Source: Novosphingobium sp.
GTDB taxonomy: Bacteria; Pseudomonadota; Alphaproteobacteria; Sphingomonadales; Sphingomonadaceae
Assembly (NCBI GenBank): GCA_031285165.1
Contig: JAITWR010000130.1
Span: forward strand, 1 to 45,582
DNA length: 45,582 nucleotides
Direction of reading: 5' to 3'
Position numbers and translations under genes: made by a program. The notes under the pieces are model-generated. The model did not search any database. It had not been told where the DNA came from and saw only the letters and a list, made by a program, of their open reading frames with translations. Shown here piece by piece: positions 36,117 through 45,002 of the stretch (within the stretch, counting starts at the first letter, position 1; the number at the start of each line of letters is the position of its first letter).

Positions 36117-37716
36117 CTTTATGCCGCGCTTCTGGCAGGCAGCGGTGCTGGCCCTTGCGTGCGGCGGCGGCATCGCCGCGCCGGCGGCGGCACAGGGCGT
36201 GACGCAGCGCGCCGCTTCGCCGGCCGCATCCCGGCCTGTCGTGCAGTCGGTTCCAGGCCGGGAAAGAAGGGCGATCGATGCGGCGCTTGCCCGGCTGGCG
36301 CGTGATCCGCGAGACATCGATGCGCTGATCGATGCAGGCAATGCCGCGCTCGCCATGGGCGATGTCGATGCCGCCACCGGCTTCTATCGCCGCGCCGATC
36401 AGGTTTCGCCGGGCAATCCGCGGGTAAAGGCGGGGCTTGCCGGCGCGATGGTGCGCAACGGCGATCCTTTCGGCGCGATCCCGCTGTTTCAGGAAGCCGA
36501 GCGGGCGGGGGCGCTCAATACGACGCTGGCCGCCGATCGCGGCCTTGCTTACGATCTCGTCGGCGACAATGCCGCGGCGCAGCGCTATTACCGTCAGGCC
36601 CTTGCGGGCGGGCCGAGCGACGCGGTGACGCACCGGCTGGCACTCAGCTTCGCGATCGCCGGTGACAAGCGCAACGCCGACCTGACTCTCTCGCCACTGC
36701 TCGGGCAGCGCGACCCTGCTGCCGGGCGGACTCGTGCTTTCGTACAGGCCATTCTCGGCCAGACCGATGAGGCGGTCACTACCGCCTATACCATATTGCC
36801 GCCCGATCTTGCTTCCGGGGTTGCGCCCTATCTGCGCTATATGCCGCGGTTGACGCCGGCCCAACAGGCGGCGGCGGCCAATCTGGGGATTTTCCCGCGC
36901 GCTTCGGAAATCGGCCGCGACGATCCGCGTATCGCGCAATATGCGCCGGCCAAACGCCCGAACGTCGCCGTGGCGGATGCCGCTCTGACGCCGCAGGGGG
37001 AGCCGCTCGGCGGCAGATCCCGCGCGCGCGACAGGGATCGCGCCGCACGCGATCGCGAAGCGGTGCGCACGGCCGCCGCGACGGTCGCGCTGCCCCCCGC
37101 CGTCGCGAAGCAGGCGCCCACGCCGCTGCAATCGCGGCCCCAGCCGGCGGTTCAGCCGGAGCCGGGGCCGTTGCCGCCGGTCACGTCCACGCCGCTGCCG
37201 CCTCCTGCCGTTGCGGCGCCGCCTCCGCCATCTCCGCCTCCGGCAGCGCCGCCGCTGCCGCGCAGCCTGGCCGAAGCCTTCGCTGAGTTCGAGAAGCCGA
37301 GCATCGATGCGACTCCGGCATCCGGTGCGGTCGACATCCGCCGCCTGTCCCCGAACAAGCCGAAGCTCCAGACAGCCAATCCGCCGCCGCCGAGCCATCC
37401 GAGCCGCATCTGGGTGCAGATCGCGACCGGGCGTGACAAGGCGGCGCTGGGCTTCGACTGGCGGCGCATGTCGCGCGAGGCAGCCGAGGCGCTTCGCGGC
37501 AGGCAGGCCTACGTTGCCGCCTGGGGACAGACGAACCGCCTGCTGATCGGGCCGTTCCAGAGCGAAGCGGTCGCGGGTTCCTTCATTGCGCAGTTGCGCC
37601 GCGCCGATATAGGCGGCGCCTTTGTCTGGACCAGTCCTGCGGGGCAGGTGGTCGATGCACTGGGGGCGGGTAATCCGAAGGGCGCGGGTAATCCGAAGCC
37701 CGGCCCGAAGCGTTGA
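36100..37716 (+). CDS. TPR- and SPOR-domain envelope protein
   Basis: 538 residues from the ATG at 36100, which has AGGAG at 11-nt spacing (ATG 36121 is an alternative). Signal peptide ending GGGIAAPAAAQG. About four tetratricopeptide-like helical repeats follow (ALIDAGNAALAMGDVDAATGFYRRA, PFGAIPLFQEAERAG, AAAQRYYRQALAGG), then a long proline-rich linker and a C-terminal SPOR domain (SRIWVQIATGRDKAALGFDWRRM.. RLLIGPFQSEAVAGSFIAQLRRAD). SPOR domains bind glycan strands stripped of stem peptides at the septum, so its place after ftsZ suggests a division role. The tail has two GAGNPK repeats. Confidence 0.85.
   Translation: MRESHGFMPRFWQAAVLALACGGGIAAPAAAQGVTQRAASPAASRPVVQSVPGRERRAIDAALARLARDPRDIDALIDAGNAALAMGDVDAATGFYRRADQVSPGNPRVKAGLAGAMVRNGDPFGAIPLFQEAERAGALNTTLAADRGLAYDLVGDNAAAQRYYRQALAGGPSDAVTHRLALSFAIAGDKRNADLTLSPLLGQRDPAAGRTRAFVQAILGQTDEAVTTAYTILPPDLASGVAPYLRYMPRLTPAQQAAAANLGIFPRASEIGRDDPRIAQYAPAKRPNVAVADAALTPQGEPLGGRSRARDRDRAARDREAVRTAAATVALPPAVAKQAPTPLQSRPQPAVQPEPGPLPPVTSTPLPPPAVAAPPPPSPPPAAPPLPRSLAEAFAEFEKPSIDATPASGAVDIRRLSPNKPKLQTANPPPPSHPSRIWVQIATGRDKAALGFDWRRMSREAAEALRGRQAYVAAWGQTNRLLIGPFQSEAVAGSFIAQLRRADIGGAFVWTSPAGQVVDALGAGNPKGAGNPKPGPKR
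37663..37698 (+). repeat. two 18-bp tandem repeats at the SPOR gene 3' end
   Basis: GGGGCGGGTAATCCGAAG and GGCGCGGGTAATCCGAAG encode GAGNPK twice, just before the stop codon. Only one base differs. Confidence 0.75.
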
Positions 37717-37845
37717 GCCGGGGCTTTTCCACACTTTGTGAACAGGGTTATAGAGTTTTGCGCAGGCCAAATCGGAGGTTCCATTGTCTGCCGGGCAGGG
37801 ATCGAAGCATCCACCCGGCAGGACGAGGGGGATGAGACGCATTCC

Positions 37846-38352
37846 ATGCGAACAGATCAGGATATGATGAACCGGGACGAGGATGCGGCGCCTGTCGACA
37901 TGCTCGCTTCCCTGTTCGAAGCGCGCGGCTGGCTTTACGAATTCGTCAGCGAGGACGAAATCACCGGCGAGGTGCAGGGAAGCTGGGCCAAGTACCAGAT
38001 CCAGGCCATCTGGCGGCCCGAGGACCATGTGCTCCAGTTGCTCTGCCTGCCCGACATCCGCATGACCGACGAAAAGCGCGGTGCGATGTTCGAAGTGCTG
38101 GCGCTGATCAACGAACAACTATGGCTGGGCCATTTCGATGTCTGGTCGAACGGCGGCGTGCTGCTTTACCGCCATGGCCTGATGCTGGGCGATGAAGGAC
38201 TGCTCGGCCCCGGCCAGGCGCAGGCTGCGGTGGAATCGGCGATCGAGGAATGCGACCGCTTCTATCCGGTGTTCCAGTTCATCCTGTGGGGCGACAAATC
38301 GCCCGCCGAGGCTCTGGCCGCCGCGCTGGTGGATGCGGCGGGGGAAGCCTGA
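37846..38352 (+). CDS. YbjN domain-containing protein
   Basis: 168 residues, cytosolic. The body (MLASLFEARGWLYEFVSEDEITGEVQGSWAKYQIQAIWRPEDHVLQLLC.. RGAMFEVLALINEQLWLGHFDVWSNGGVLLYRHGL) matches the YbjN family, which has a type III secretion chaperone-like fold and no defined biochemical role. ORF track start 37738 is too far upstream; the ATG at 37846 begins shortly before the conserved part, with GGGGGATGAG upstream. proC begins at the base after its stop, so the two are co-transcribed. Confidence 0.82.
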   Translation: MRTDQDMMNRDEDAAPVDMLASLFEARGWLYEFVSEDEITGEVQGSWAKYQIQAIWRPEDHVLQLLCLPDIRMTDEKRGAMFEVLALINEQLWLGHFDVWSNGGVLLYRHGLMLGDEGLLGPGQAQAAVESAIEECDRFYPVFQFILWGDKSPAEALAAALVDAAGEA

Positions 38353-39150
38353 ATGGATTCCCTGCTTCTCATCGGTTGCGGCAACATGGGCGGGGCGATG
38401 CTGGCCGGCTGGCTCCGGGCCGGCCTTGCGCCTGCGCGCTTCACCGTGGTCGATCCGGTGCTGGCCGAAGCGCCGGACGGCGTTGCATTGCTGCGCGATC
38501 TGCCTGCGGACGGGAGTTTCGATGCCATCCTGCTGGGTGTGAAGCCGCAGCTTCTGGGGGAAGTGGCGCCCGTGGCGGCAGCGCTGGCAGGGCCGGGGAC
38601 GGTGGTGCTGTCGATCCTTGCCGGGGTCGAGCTGGCGACGCTGGCGAGGCGCTTTCCCGATGCGGGCGGCGTGGTGCGGATCATGCCGAACCTTGCCGCG
38701 GCGATCGGGAAATCGCCGATCGCGCTGGCCGCGCTCGCTCTCGATGAAAGGCGCAAGGCGGATGTCGTTGCGCTGATGGAGCCGCTGGGCACGCCCGAAT
38801 GGCTGGCGGCGGAGGCGCAGTTTGATCTCGTGACCGCGCTTGCGGGGTCGGGGCCGGCTTTCGTCTATCGCTTCATCGACGCGCTCGCTGCCGGCGCCGC
38901 CGTGCTCGGCCTCGATGCCGCGCAGGCGCAGCGGCTGGCGCTGGCGATGGTGGAGGGCGCGTCGCTGCTTGCTGCCGCTTCCCCGCATTCGCCGGGCGAA
39001 CTCGCGGACCGCGTTGCCAGCCCCGGCGGCACTACCCGCGCGGGGCTCGACGTTCTGGATGATGGCGCGGCGCTGGCCCGGCTTGTCGAGGCGACGTTGC
39101 GCGCCGCGCGCGATCGTGGCGCAGAGATGGCGCGCGAGGCGCGGAATTAA
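38353..39150 (+). CDS. proC: pyrroline-5-carboxylate reductase
   Basis: Last step of proline synthesis: reduces 1-pyrroline-5-carboxylate with NAD(P)H in the cytosol. 265 residues. N-terminal Rossmann motif LLIGCGNMGGAMLAGWL (about residues 5-21), then VKPQLLGEV, RIMPNLAAAIGKSPIAL and the C-terminal signature VASPGGTTRAGLDVLDDG. The ATG directly abuts the YbjN stop. proB is 3.1 kb downstream but in a separate transcription unit. Confidence 0.95.
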   Translation: MDSLLLIGCGNMGGAMLAGWLRAGLAPARFTVVDPVLAEAPDGVALLRDLPADGSFDAILLGVKPQLLGEVAPVAAALAGPGTVVLSILAGVELATLARRFPDAGGVVRIMPNLAAAIGKSPIALAALALDERRKADVVALMEPLGTPEWLAAEAQFDLVTALAGSGPAFVYRFIDALAAGAAVLGLDAAQAQRLALAMVEGASLLAAASPHSPGELADRVASPGGTTRAGLDVLDDGAALARLVEATLRAARDRGAEMAREARN

Positions 39151-39153
39151 AGG

Positions 39154-39180
39154 CGTTCCGGTTCAATCCGCATCGGAACG
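39154..39180. repeat. inverted repeat after proC
   Basis: CGTTCCG and CGGAACG are separated by 13 nt, starting 3 nt after the proC stop. It may be a transcript-end stem; there is no T-run. Confidence 0.3.
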
Positions 39181-39292
39181 GTTCCAGCCGCGACAATTTG
39201 CCACGCGGTTTTGCTTGAATGTCAGGGCATTCGGATCGATATTGCCGCATGCCGGATTACCGCGTTGGGCGGGCCGGGAAAAGGAGTTTGAA

Positions 39293-40036
39293 ATGGCGAA
39301 CTGGAACGACCCCCAGCCCAATCATTCGGGCTTCGGAGCGTCTCCGAGCCTGAACGGCAAGGCGATCGGCGGGGTGACCTACGATCAGGGCCTGCGCCGT
39401 CATATGCTTTCGATCTACAATTACATGGCGTCGGGCATCCTGCTTTCGGGCGTGGTGGCGCTGCTTTTCGCCGTATCGGGCATGGCCGTGCAGGTGATGT
39501 TCACACCGCTACGCTGGGTCATCGTGCTTGCGCCGCTCGGCTTCGTCATGGCGATGAGCTTCGGCGTCAACCGCATGCAGACTTCGACGCTGCAATTGCT
39601 GTTCTGGCTGTTCAGCGTGGTCCAGGGCCTGTCGCTGTCGGCGATCTTCCTTATCTATACCGGCCCTTCGATCGCCACGACTTTCTTCGCCACGGCGGCA
39701 TCGTTCGCCGGCCTCAGTCTGGTGGGCTACACCACCCGGCGGGATCTGTCGGCGATGGGTAGCTTCATGGTGATGGGCCTGATCGGCATCCTGGTTGCCA
39801 TGCTGATCAATATGTTCCTGCGCTCGTCCGGTCTTGCGCTGGCGATCTCGATCCTGGGTGTGCTGATTTTCGCGGGCCTCACCGCCTGGGATACCCAGCG
39901 GCTGAAGAACGAGTATTACGCCGTTGCCGGCACCGACCATGCCGGCAAGGCCGTCATCATGGGCGCTCTCCAGCTCTACCTGGACTTCATCAACCTGTTC
40001 CTGTTCCTGCTGAGGTTCATGGGCGACCGCCGCTGA
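39293..40036 (+). CDS. Bax inhibitor-1/YccA family membrane protein
   Basis: 247 residues with about seven hydrophobic helices. Family features: the N-terminal YDQGLRRHMLSIYNYMASGILLSG, GLSLSAIFLIYTG, and the C-terminal TAWDTQRLKNEYYA.. LQLYLDFINLFLFLLRFMG, where the aspartate-containing segments form the pH-sensing core of the fold. Bacterial members are pH-sensitive calcium leak proteins or FtsH-associated (YccA); which applies here is unknown. AAAGGAG lies 7 nt before the ATG at 39293. Followed by a clear terminator. Confidence 0.9.
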   Translation: MANWNDPQPNHSGFGASPSLNGKAIGGVTYDQGLRRHMLSIYNYMASGILLSGVVALLFAVSGMAVQVMFTPLRWVIVLAPLGFVMAMSFGVNRMQTSTLQLLFWLFSVVQGLSLSAIFLIYTGPSIATTFFATAASFAGLSLVGYTTRRDLSAMGSFMVMGLIGILVAMLINMFLRSSGLALAISILGVLIFAGLTAWDTQRLKNEYYAVAGTDHAGKAVIMGALQLYLDFINLFLFLLRFMGDRR

Positions 40037-40055
40037 TTTCAACAGGCAATGATCG

Positions 40056-40093
40056 TGCCCGGCGGGCCTTTGGCCGCGCCGGGCATTTTCTTT
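40056..40093 (+). terminator. intrinsic terminator after the Bax inhibitor-1 family gene
   Basis: TGCCCGGCG (40056-40064) and CGCCGGGCA (40077-40085) enclose a second stem GGCC-ttt-GGCC, followed by TTTTCTTT. This is the best intrinsic terminator in the window. Confidence 0.8.
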
Positions 40094-40119
40094 GCCGGTG
40101 ACGGGAGGTAGAAGGGGGC

Positions 40120-40872
40120 ATGGGTTTTATGAGGCGTGTGATTTTGAAGACAGGATATTCCCTATCGGCAGGCGTTGCCCTGGTCGGCGCCATATCGCTG
40201 GCCGGCTGTACCCAGGCTCCTCCGCCGGCCGCGCCTCCGCCGCCTCCGCCGGTCGTGGTCGTCCCGCCGCAGCCGCAGCCCCCGCGGGGCGCCCAGACCA
40301 ATCTTCCCGTGCCGCAGGCCGATGCGTCCGGTGTGCGGCAGACGGTCAATGCCGGTATCTCCCGGGATCAGGCCACATGGAATCTGCGCTCGGCGTTCAA
40401 TGTCGCCGCGCTCAACTGCATGCAGGCGCAGCATTCGCAGATTCTGGAAAACTATCGCGCTTTCCTGACCGACAACGTGAAGAGGCTGGCGGCGGTGAAC
40501 AAGGCGCTCGATCAGGAATTCAAGACCCGCTACGGCAAAGGCTCCGTCGCCCGGCGCGAAACGTACATGACGCAGGTTTACAACTATTTCGCGCTGCCGC
40601 CGACGCTGCCGGCCTTCTGCGATGCCGCGCTGGCAGTGGGCAACCAGGCGCGGACCGTGCCTGCCGCCGGCCTCGATGCTTTCGCCGCGCGCAGCCTGCC
40701 GGAGATCGAGCGGGTGTTTCTGGAATTTTTCCGCAGCTACGAACAGTATCGCGTCGATCTGGCCGGGTGGCAGATGAGATATACGCCGTCGTCGCTGCCG
40801 GCGCCGATGGCGGCCCGGTCGCCGGTGGATACCCTGCCGGTGCAGGCCGCGGCGCAGCCGTTGGCAAAGTAA
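40120..40872 (+). CDS. lipoprotein of unknown function
   Basis: 250 residues. A signal sequence with a perfect lipobox LAGC (Cys about 30), then a proline-rich linker of about 25 residues ([20 protein letters not shown]). The helical domain that follows includes [29 protein letters not shown] and [23 protein letters not shown]; the two cysteines could form a disulphide. No family recognised; it seems to be an envelope protein of the kind shared by sphingomonads. Alternative ATG at 40129 has the better-spaced AAGGGGG. It follows the terminator and precedes tRNA-Ala. Confidence 0.75.
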   Translation: MGFMRRVILKTGYSLSAGVALVGAISLAGCTQAPPPAAPPPPPPVVVVPPQPQPPRGAQTNLPVPQADASGVRQTVNAGISRDQATWNLRSAFNVAALNCMQAQHSQILENYRAFLTDNVKRLAAVNKALDQEFKTRYGKGSVARRETYMTQVYNYFALPPTLPAFCDAALAVGNQARTVPAAGLDAFAARSLPEIERVFLEFFRSYEQYRVDLAGWQMRYTPSSLPAPMAARSPVDTLPVQAAAQPLAK

Positions 40873-40976
40873 CCGCGCGCGGCTGCAATTTTGTCTTTCC
40901 TGGACGGTGCCTCTTCGCTAAGGGGGCCGTCCGCGGGCGGCCGAAGCCGATTTGGCCCTCGCACTCGCACTGGAAC

Positions 40977-41052
<76 letters not shown>

Positions 41053-41133
41053 GTGCGCGAGGTTCCGCAATCGCCCCGGACCGGCCTGAGCCCGGCGAAG
41101 GCCAGGCGCGACATCTGCCCTGCAATCCGTTAG

Positions 41134-42195
<1,062 letters not shown>

Positions 42196-42285
42196 TCGCC
42201 GCTGCCGTGTCCGTGCGATGGCCGCAATCGCTGCAATCGATCCGACGATAGTTGCATCCTGCGTTCATTCCCCTAATTCCCCTTC

Positions 42286-43419
42286 ATGCAGATATCCCGC
42301 CTCGCCGATCTTGCCGACAGGGCCGCTTGCCCCCGTCTGGTGGTGAAAGTTGGCTCGTCGCTGCTGGTCGGTGAGGACGGGCTGCGGCGATGCTGGCTCG
42401 AAGGGCTGGTCGCCGAAATCGCCGCGGCCAGGGCGAGGGGTCAGGACGTGATCGTCGTTTCCTCCGGCTCGATTGCGCTCGGGGCGGCGACGCTGGGCCT
42501 GGACAAGCGCGGGCGCGGCAATCTTGCCGATGCGCAGGCGGCGGCAGCGGTGGGCCAGATCGCGCTTTCCGGGCTCTGGGCCGAACTGCTTGGCCGCCAC
42601 GGCCTGACCGCGGCGCAATTGCTGCTGACGCTGGAAGACCTTGAGGACCGCCGCCGTTACCTCAACGCTACCGCCACGCTGACCCGCCTGCTCGATGCCG
42701 GCGCCGTTCCGGTGATCAATGAGAACGATTCGGTTGCGACGCAGGAAATCCGCTTCGGCGACAACGATCGCCTTGCCGCGCGCGTGGCGCAGGCGGCAGG
42801 GGCCAGCGCGGTGCTGCTGCTGTCCGATGTCGACGGGCTTTACGACCGCAATCCGAAAGACCCGCAAGCGCGCCTGCTGCCCGAAGTGCGCGGCGTGACT
42901 GCCGAGATTCACGCGATGGCGACGGGCGATTCCACCTCGGGCCTAGGTTCGGGCGGCATGACATCGAAGTTGCAGGCGGCCGAGATCGCCGAGCTTGCCG
43001 GCATTTCGCTCGCCATTGCCAACGGCACCTGTGAGGCGCCGATCGCCCGCGTCGTGGGACAGGGCATCGGCACGCTGTTCCTGCCGAGGGGCCGCAAGGC
43101 CGGCGCGCGCAAGGCCTGGCTGGGCGGGCGGCTGCGGCTGCGCGGCGCGCTGGTGGTCGATGCGGGTGCGGCGAGCGCGCTTGCCCGCGGGTCGAGCCTG
43201 CTGGCCAGGGGCGTGACGTGCGTGGAGGGTGTTTTCGAGCGGGGCGATGCTATTGCCATCCGCGACGGTGACGGGCGCACACTGGCGCACGGTCTGTCCG
43301 AATACGATGCGGTGGAATGCGCCCGGCTCATCGGCAGGCATTCGAGCGAGCAGGCCGAGATTCTCGGCTATGCGCCGCGTTCGGCCGTCGTCCATCGCGA
43401 TCAGATGATCCTGCTGTGA
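42286..43419 (+). CDS. proB: glutamate 5-kinase
   Basis: First step of proline synthesis: ATP-dependent phosphorylation of L-glutamate. 377 residues: an amino-acid kinase domain (LVVKVGSSLLVG.. IVVSSGSIALGAATLG.. VINENDSVATQEIRFGDNDRLAARVAQ.. SDVDGLYDRNP.. GSGGMTSKLQAAEIA) followed by a C-terminal PUA domain (about residues 285-365). proA, often next to proB, is not here. Its TGA overlaps the GTG of the next gene by 4 nt. Confidence 0.96.
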   Translation: MQISRLADLADRAACPRLVVKVGSSLLVGEDGLRRCWLEGLVAEIAAARARGQDVIVVSSGSIALGAATLGLDKRGRGNLADAQAAAAVGQIALSGLWAELLGRHGLTAAQLLLTLEDLEDRRRYLNATATLTRLLDAGAVPVINENDSVATQEIRFGDNDRLAARVAQAAGASAVLLLSDVDGLYDRNPKDPQARLLPEVRGVTAEIHAMATGDSTSGLGSGGMTSKLQAAEIAELAGISLAIANGTCEAPIARVVGQGIGTLFLPRGRKAGARKAWLGGRLRLRGALVVDAGAASALARGSSLLARGVTCVEGVFERGDAIAIRDGDGRTLAHGLSEYDAVECARLIGRHSSEQAEILGYAPRSAVVHRDQMILL

Positions 43420-44324
43420 CGATCGCGATCACCGGGGGAACCGGCTTTGTCGGCCAGGCATTGATCGATCGGGCGCTGGATCAGGGTGTGCCGGTCCGGG
43501 CGCTTGCCCGCAAGGAGCAGGAACCGCGCGACGGAGTCGAATGGATCGCCGGCGATCTTGCCGACGGCAAGGCGCTCATGCGGCTGGTCGCCGGCGTCGC
43601 AGCGGTCGTGCATGTCGCCGGAGTCATGACGGCGCACGACTCCGCCGGATTCGAGGCGGGCAATGTCGCCGGAACGCTGGCGATGATCGAAGCTGCGCTG
43701 GCGGCGGGCGTGCGGCGCTTCGTTTGCGTTTCCTCGCTTGCGGCGCGCGAACCGGAGCTGTCGGCTTATGGCGCTTCCAAGGCGCGGGCCGAGCGGCTGG
43801 TGGAAGCATCGGCGCTCGACTGGACGATCGTGCGCCCGCCGGCGGTCTATGGCCCGCGCGACAGGGATATGTTCGAGCTGTTCCGCGCCGCCAGGTGGGG
43901 GCTGGTGCCGGTCCCGCGGGAGGGGCGTGCCTCCCTGATCCACGTCGAGGATCTGGCACGCCTGCTGCTGGCCGTGGTTCCCGGCGGCGAAGGCGTCTCG
44001 CACCGCATTTTCGAGCCGGACGACGGGCGCAGCGGCGGCTGGGCGCATGATGAACTGGCGCGGGCGATCGGCCGCGCGGTCGGCCGGCGCCCCCGGGTGG
44101 TCGGCCTGTCGAAGCGGATGATGGAATGGGCGGCCAGAGCCGACGGCATGATGCGCGGCCCGCGCGCCAGGCTGACGCTCGACCGTGTCGGTTACATGAC
44201 TCATCCCGACTGGGTCGCCGGCAGCCATTCCCGCGTTCCGGCCGTGCTCTGGCGCCCCCGCGTCGAGACGCTGGCAGGGCTCGAGGCGACGGCGCGCTGG
44301 TATCGGCAAGCCGGCTGGCTCTGA
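43416..44324 (+). CDS. NAD(P)-dependent epimerase/dehydratase-like protein (extended SDR)
   Basis: 302 residues from a GTG at 43416 overlapping proB. N-terminal Rossmann motif IAITGGTGFVGQALIDRAL, DLADG, VVHVAG, active-site serine region VCVSSLAA and YGASKARAE (YxxxK), then IVRPPAVYGPRDRDMFELF. This resembles NDUFA9-like and atypical SDRs of uncharacterised function; possible roles are quinone- or membrane-lipid-related redox or complex I assembly. Substrate unknown. It converges with the class II aldolase gene, with 19 nt between stops. Confidence 0.85.
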   Translation: MTIAITGGTGFVGQALIDRALDQGVPVRALARKEQEPRDGVEWIAGDLADGKALMRLVAGVAAVVHVAGVMTAHDSAGFEAGNVAGTLAMIEAALAAGVRRFVCVSSLAAREPELSAYGASKARAERLVEASALDWTIVRPPAVYGPRDRDMFELFRAARWGLVPVPREGRASLIHVEDLARLLLAVVPGGEGVSHRIFEPDDGRSGGWAHDELARAIGRAVGRRPRVVGLSKRMMEWAARADGMMRGPRARLTLDRVGYMTHPDWVAGSHSRVPAVLWRPRVETLAGLEATARWYRQAGWL

Positions 44325-44343
44325 GTATAACTCCTGCCGGGCG

Positions 44344-45000
44344 TCAGCCCTTCCGTTCCTGCACGCCGTAGCCGGCAAAGCCTTTCGCCGTTTCGGCCAG
44401 ATCGGCATCGTTCAATATGTGCCCGCCGCCGATCTGAAGGACGTGGAAATACTGGTGCGCCAGCGCTTCCAGCTCGTGCGCCAGCCAGCATGTGCGGGTG
44501 AGGTTCGGCCCGCCGACGACCGCGCCGTGATTGCTCATGAGGCAACCTGCCATGCCGTCGATGGCGCGCAGCACCGCGTCGGACAGTTCGGCCGTGCCGT
44601 AGCAGGCATAGTCCGAGCAGCGGATCTCCGCTCCGCCGAAGGCCGCCATCATGTAATGTACGGCCGGAATGGGCCGCCGGGCGATCGACAGGATCGTGGC
44701 GAAAGGCGAATGCGTATGGACAACGGCGTTGAAGTCCGGCCGCGCACGCATCAGGTCGAGGTGAAAGCGCCATTCGCTCGAAGGTTTGAGCGGGCCTTCC
44801 CAGGCGCCGCAGGCGTCGTCGAGCGGCATGCGGGCCAGCATCCGGGGTTCGAGCGCGCGGGCGGGAACCCCGGACGGCGTGATCAGCAGAACATTGCCGC
44901 AGCGTGCCGAGATATTGCCCGAGGAACCGCGGTTGAGGCCCGAGGCATCGAGTTCCTGCGTGCAGGCGACGATTTCGTCGCGAAGGGCGCGTTCGGACAT
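44344..45000 (-). CDS. class II (fuculose-phosphate type) aldolase, probable 5-methylthioribulose/5-deoxyribulose-1-phosphate aldolase
   Basis: Zinc-dependent aldolase of 218 residues. All FucA-type ligands and anchors are visible: GNISAR, PSSEWRFH (catalytic Glu), VVHTHSPFAT (two His) and IPAVHYMMAAFGG (third His), plus the C-terminal tyrosine segment FAGYGV. The gene starts 2 nt after mtnA, whose product makes methylthioribulose-1-phosphate. That pairing is characteristic of the DHAP shunt, in which the aldolase yields dihydroxyacetone phosphate and an aldehyde. The alternative, MtnB dehydratase, is less likely because the FucA-like active-site text is retained. Substrate is inference. Confidence 0.83.
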   Translation of the reverse strand: MSERALRDEIVACTQELDASGLNRGSSGNISARCGNVLLITPSGVPARALEPRMLARMPLDDACGAWEGPLKPSSEWRFHLDLMRARPDFNAVVHTHSPFATILSIARRPIPAVHYMMAAFGGAEIRCSDYACYGTAELSDAVLRAIDGMAGCLMSNHGAVVGGPNLTRTCWLAHELEALAHQYFHVLQIGGGHILNDADLAETAKGFAGYGVQERKG

Positions 45001-45002
45001 TC

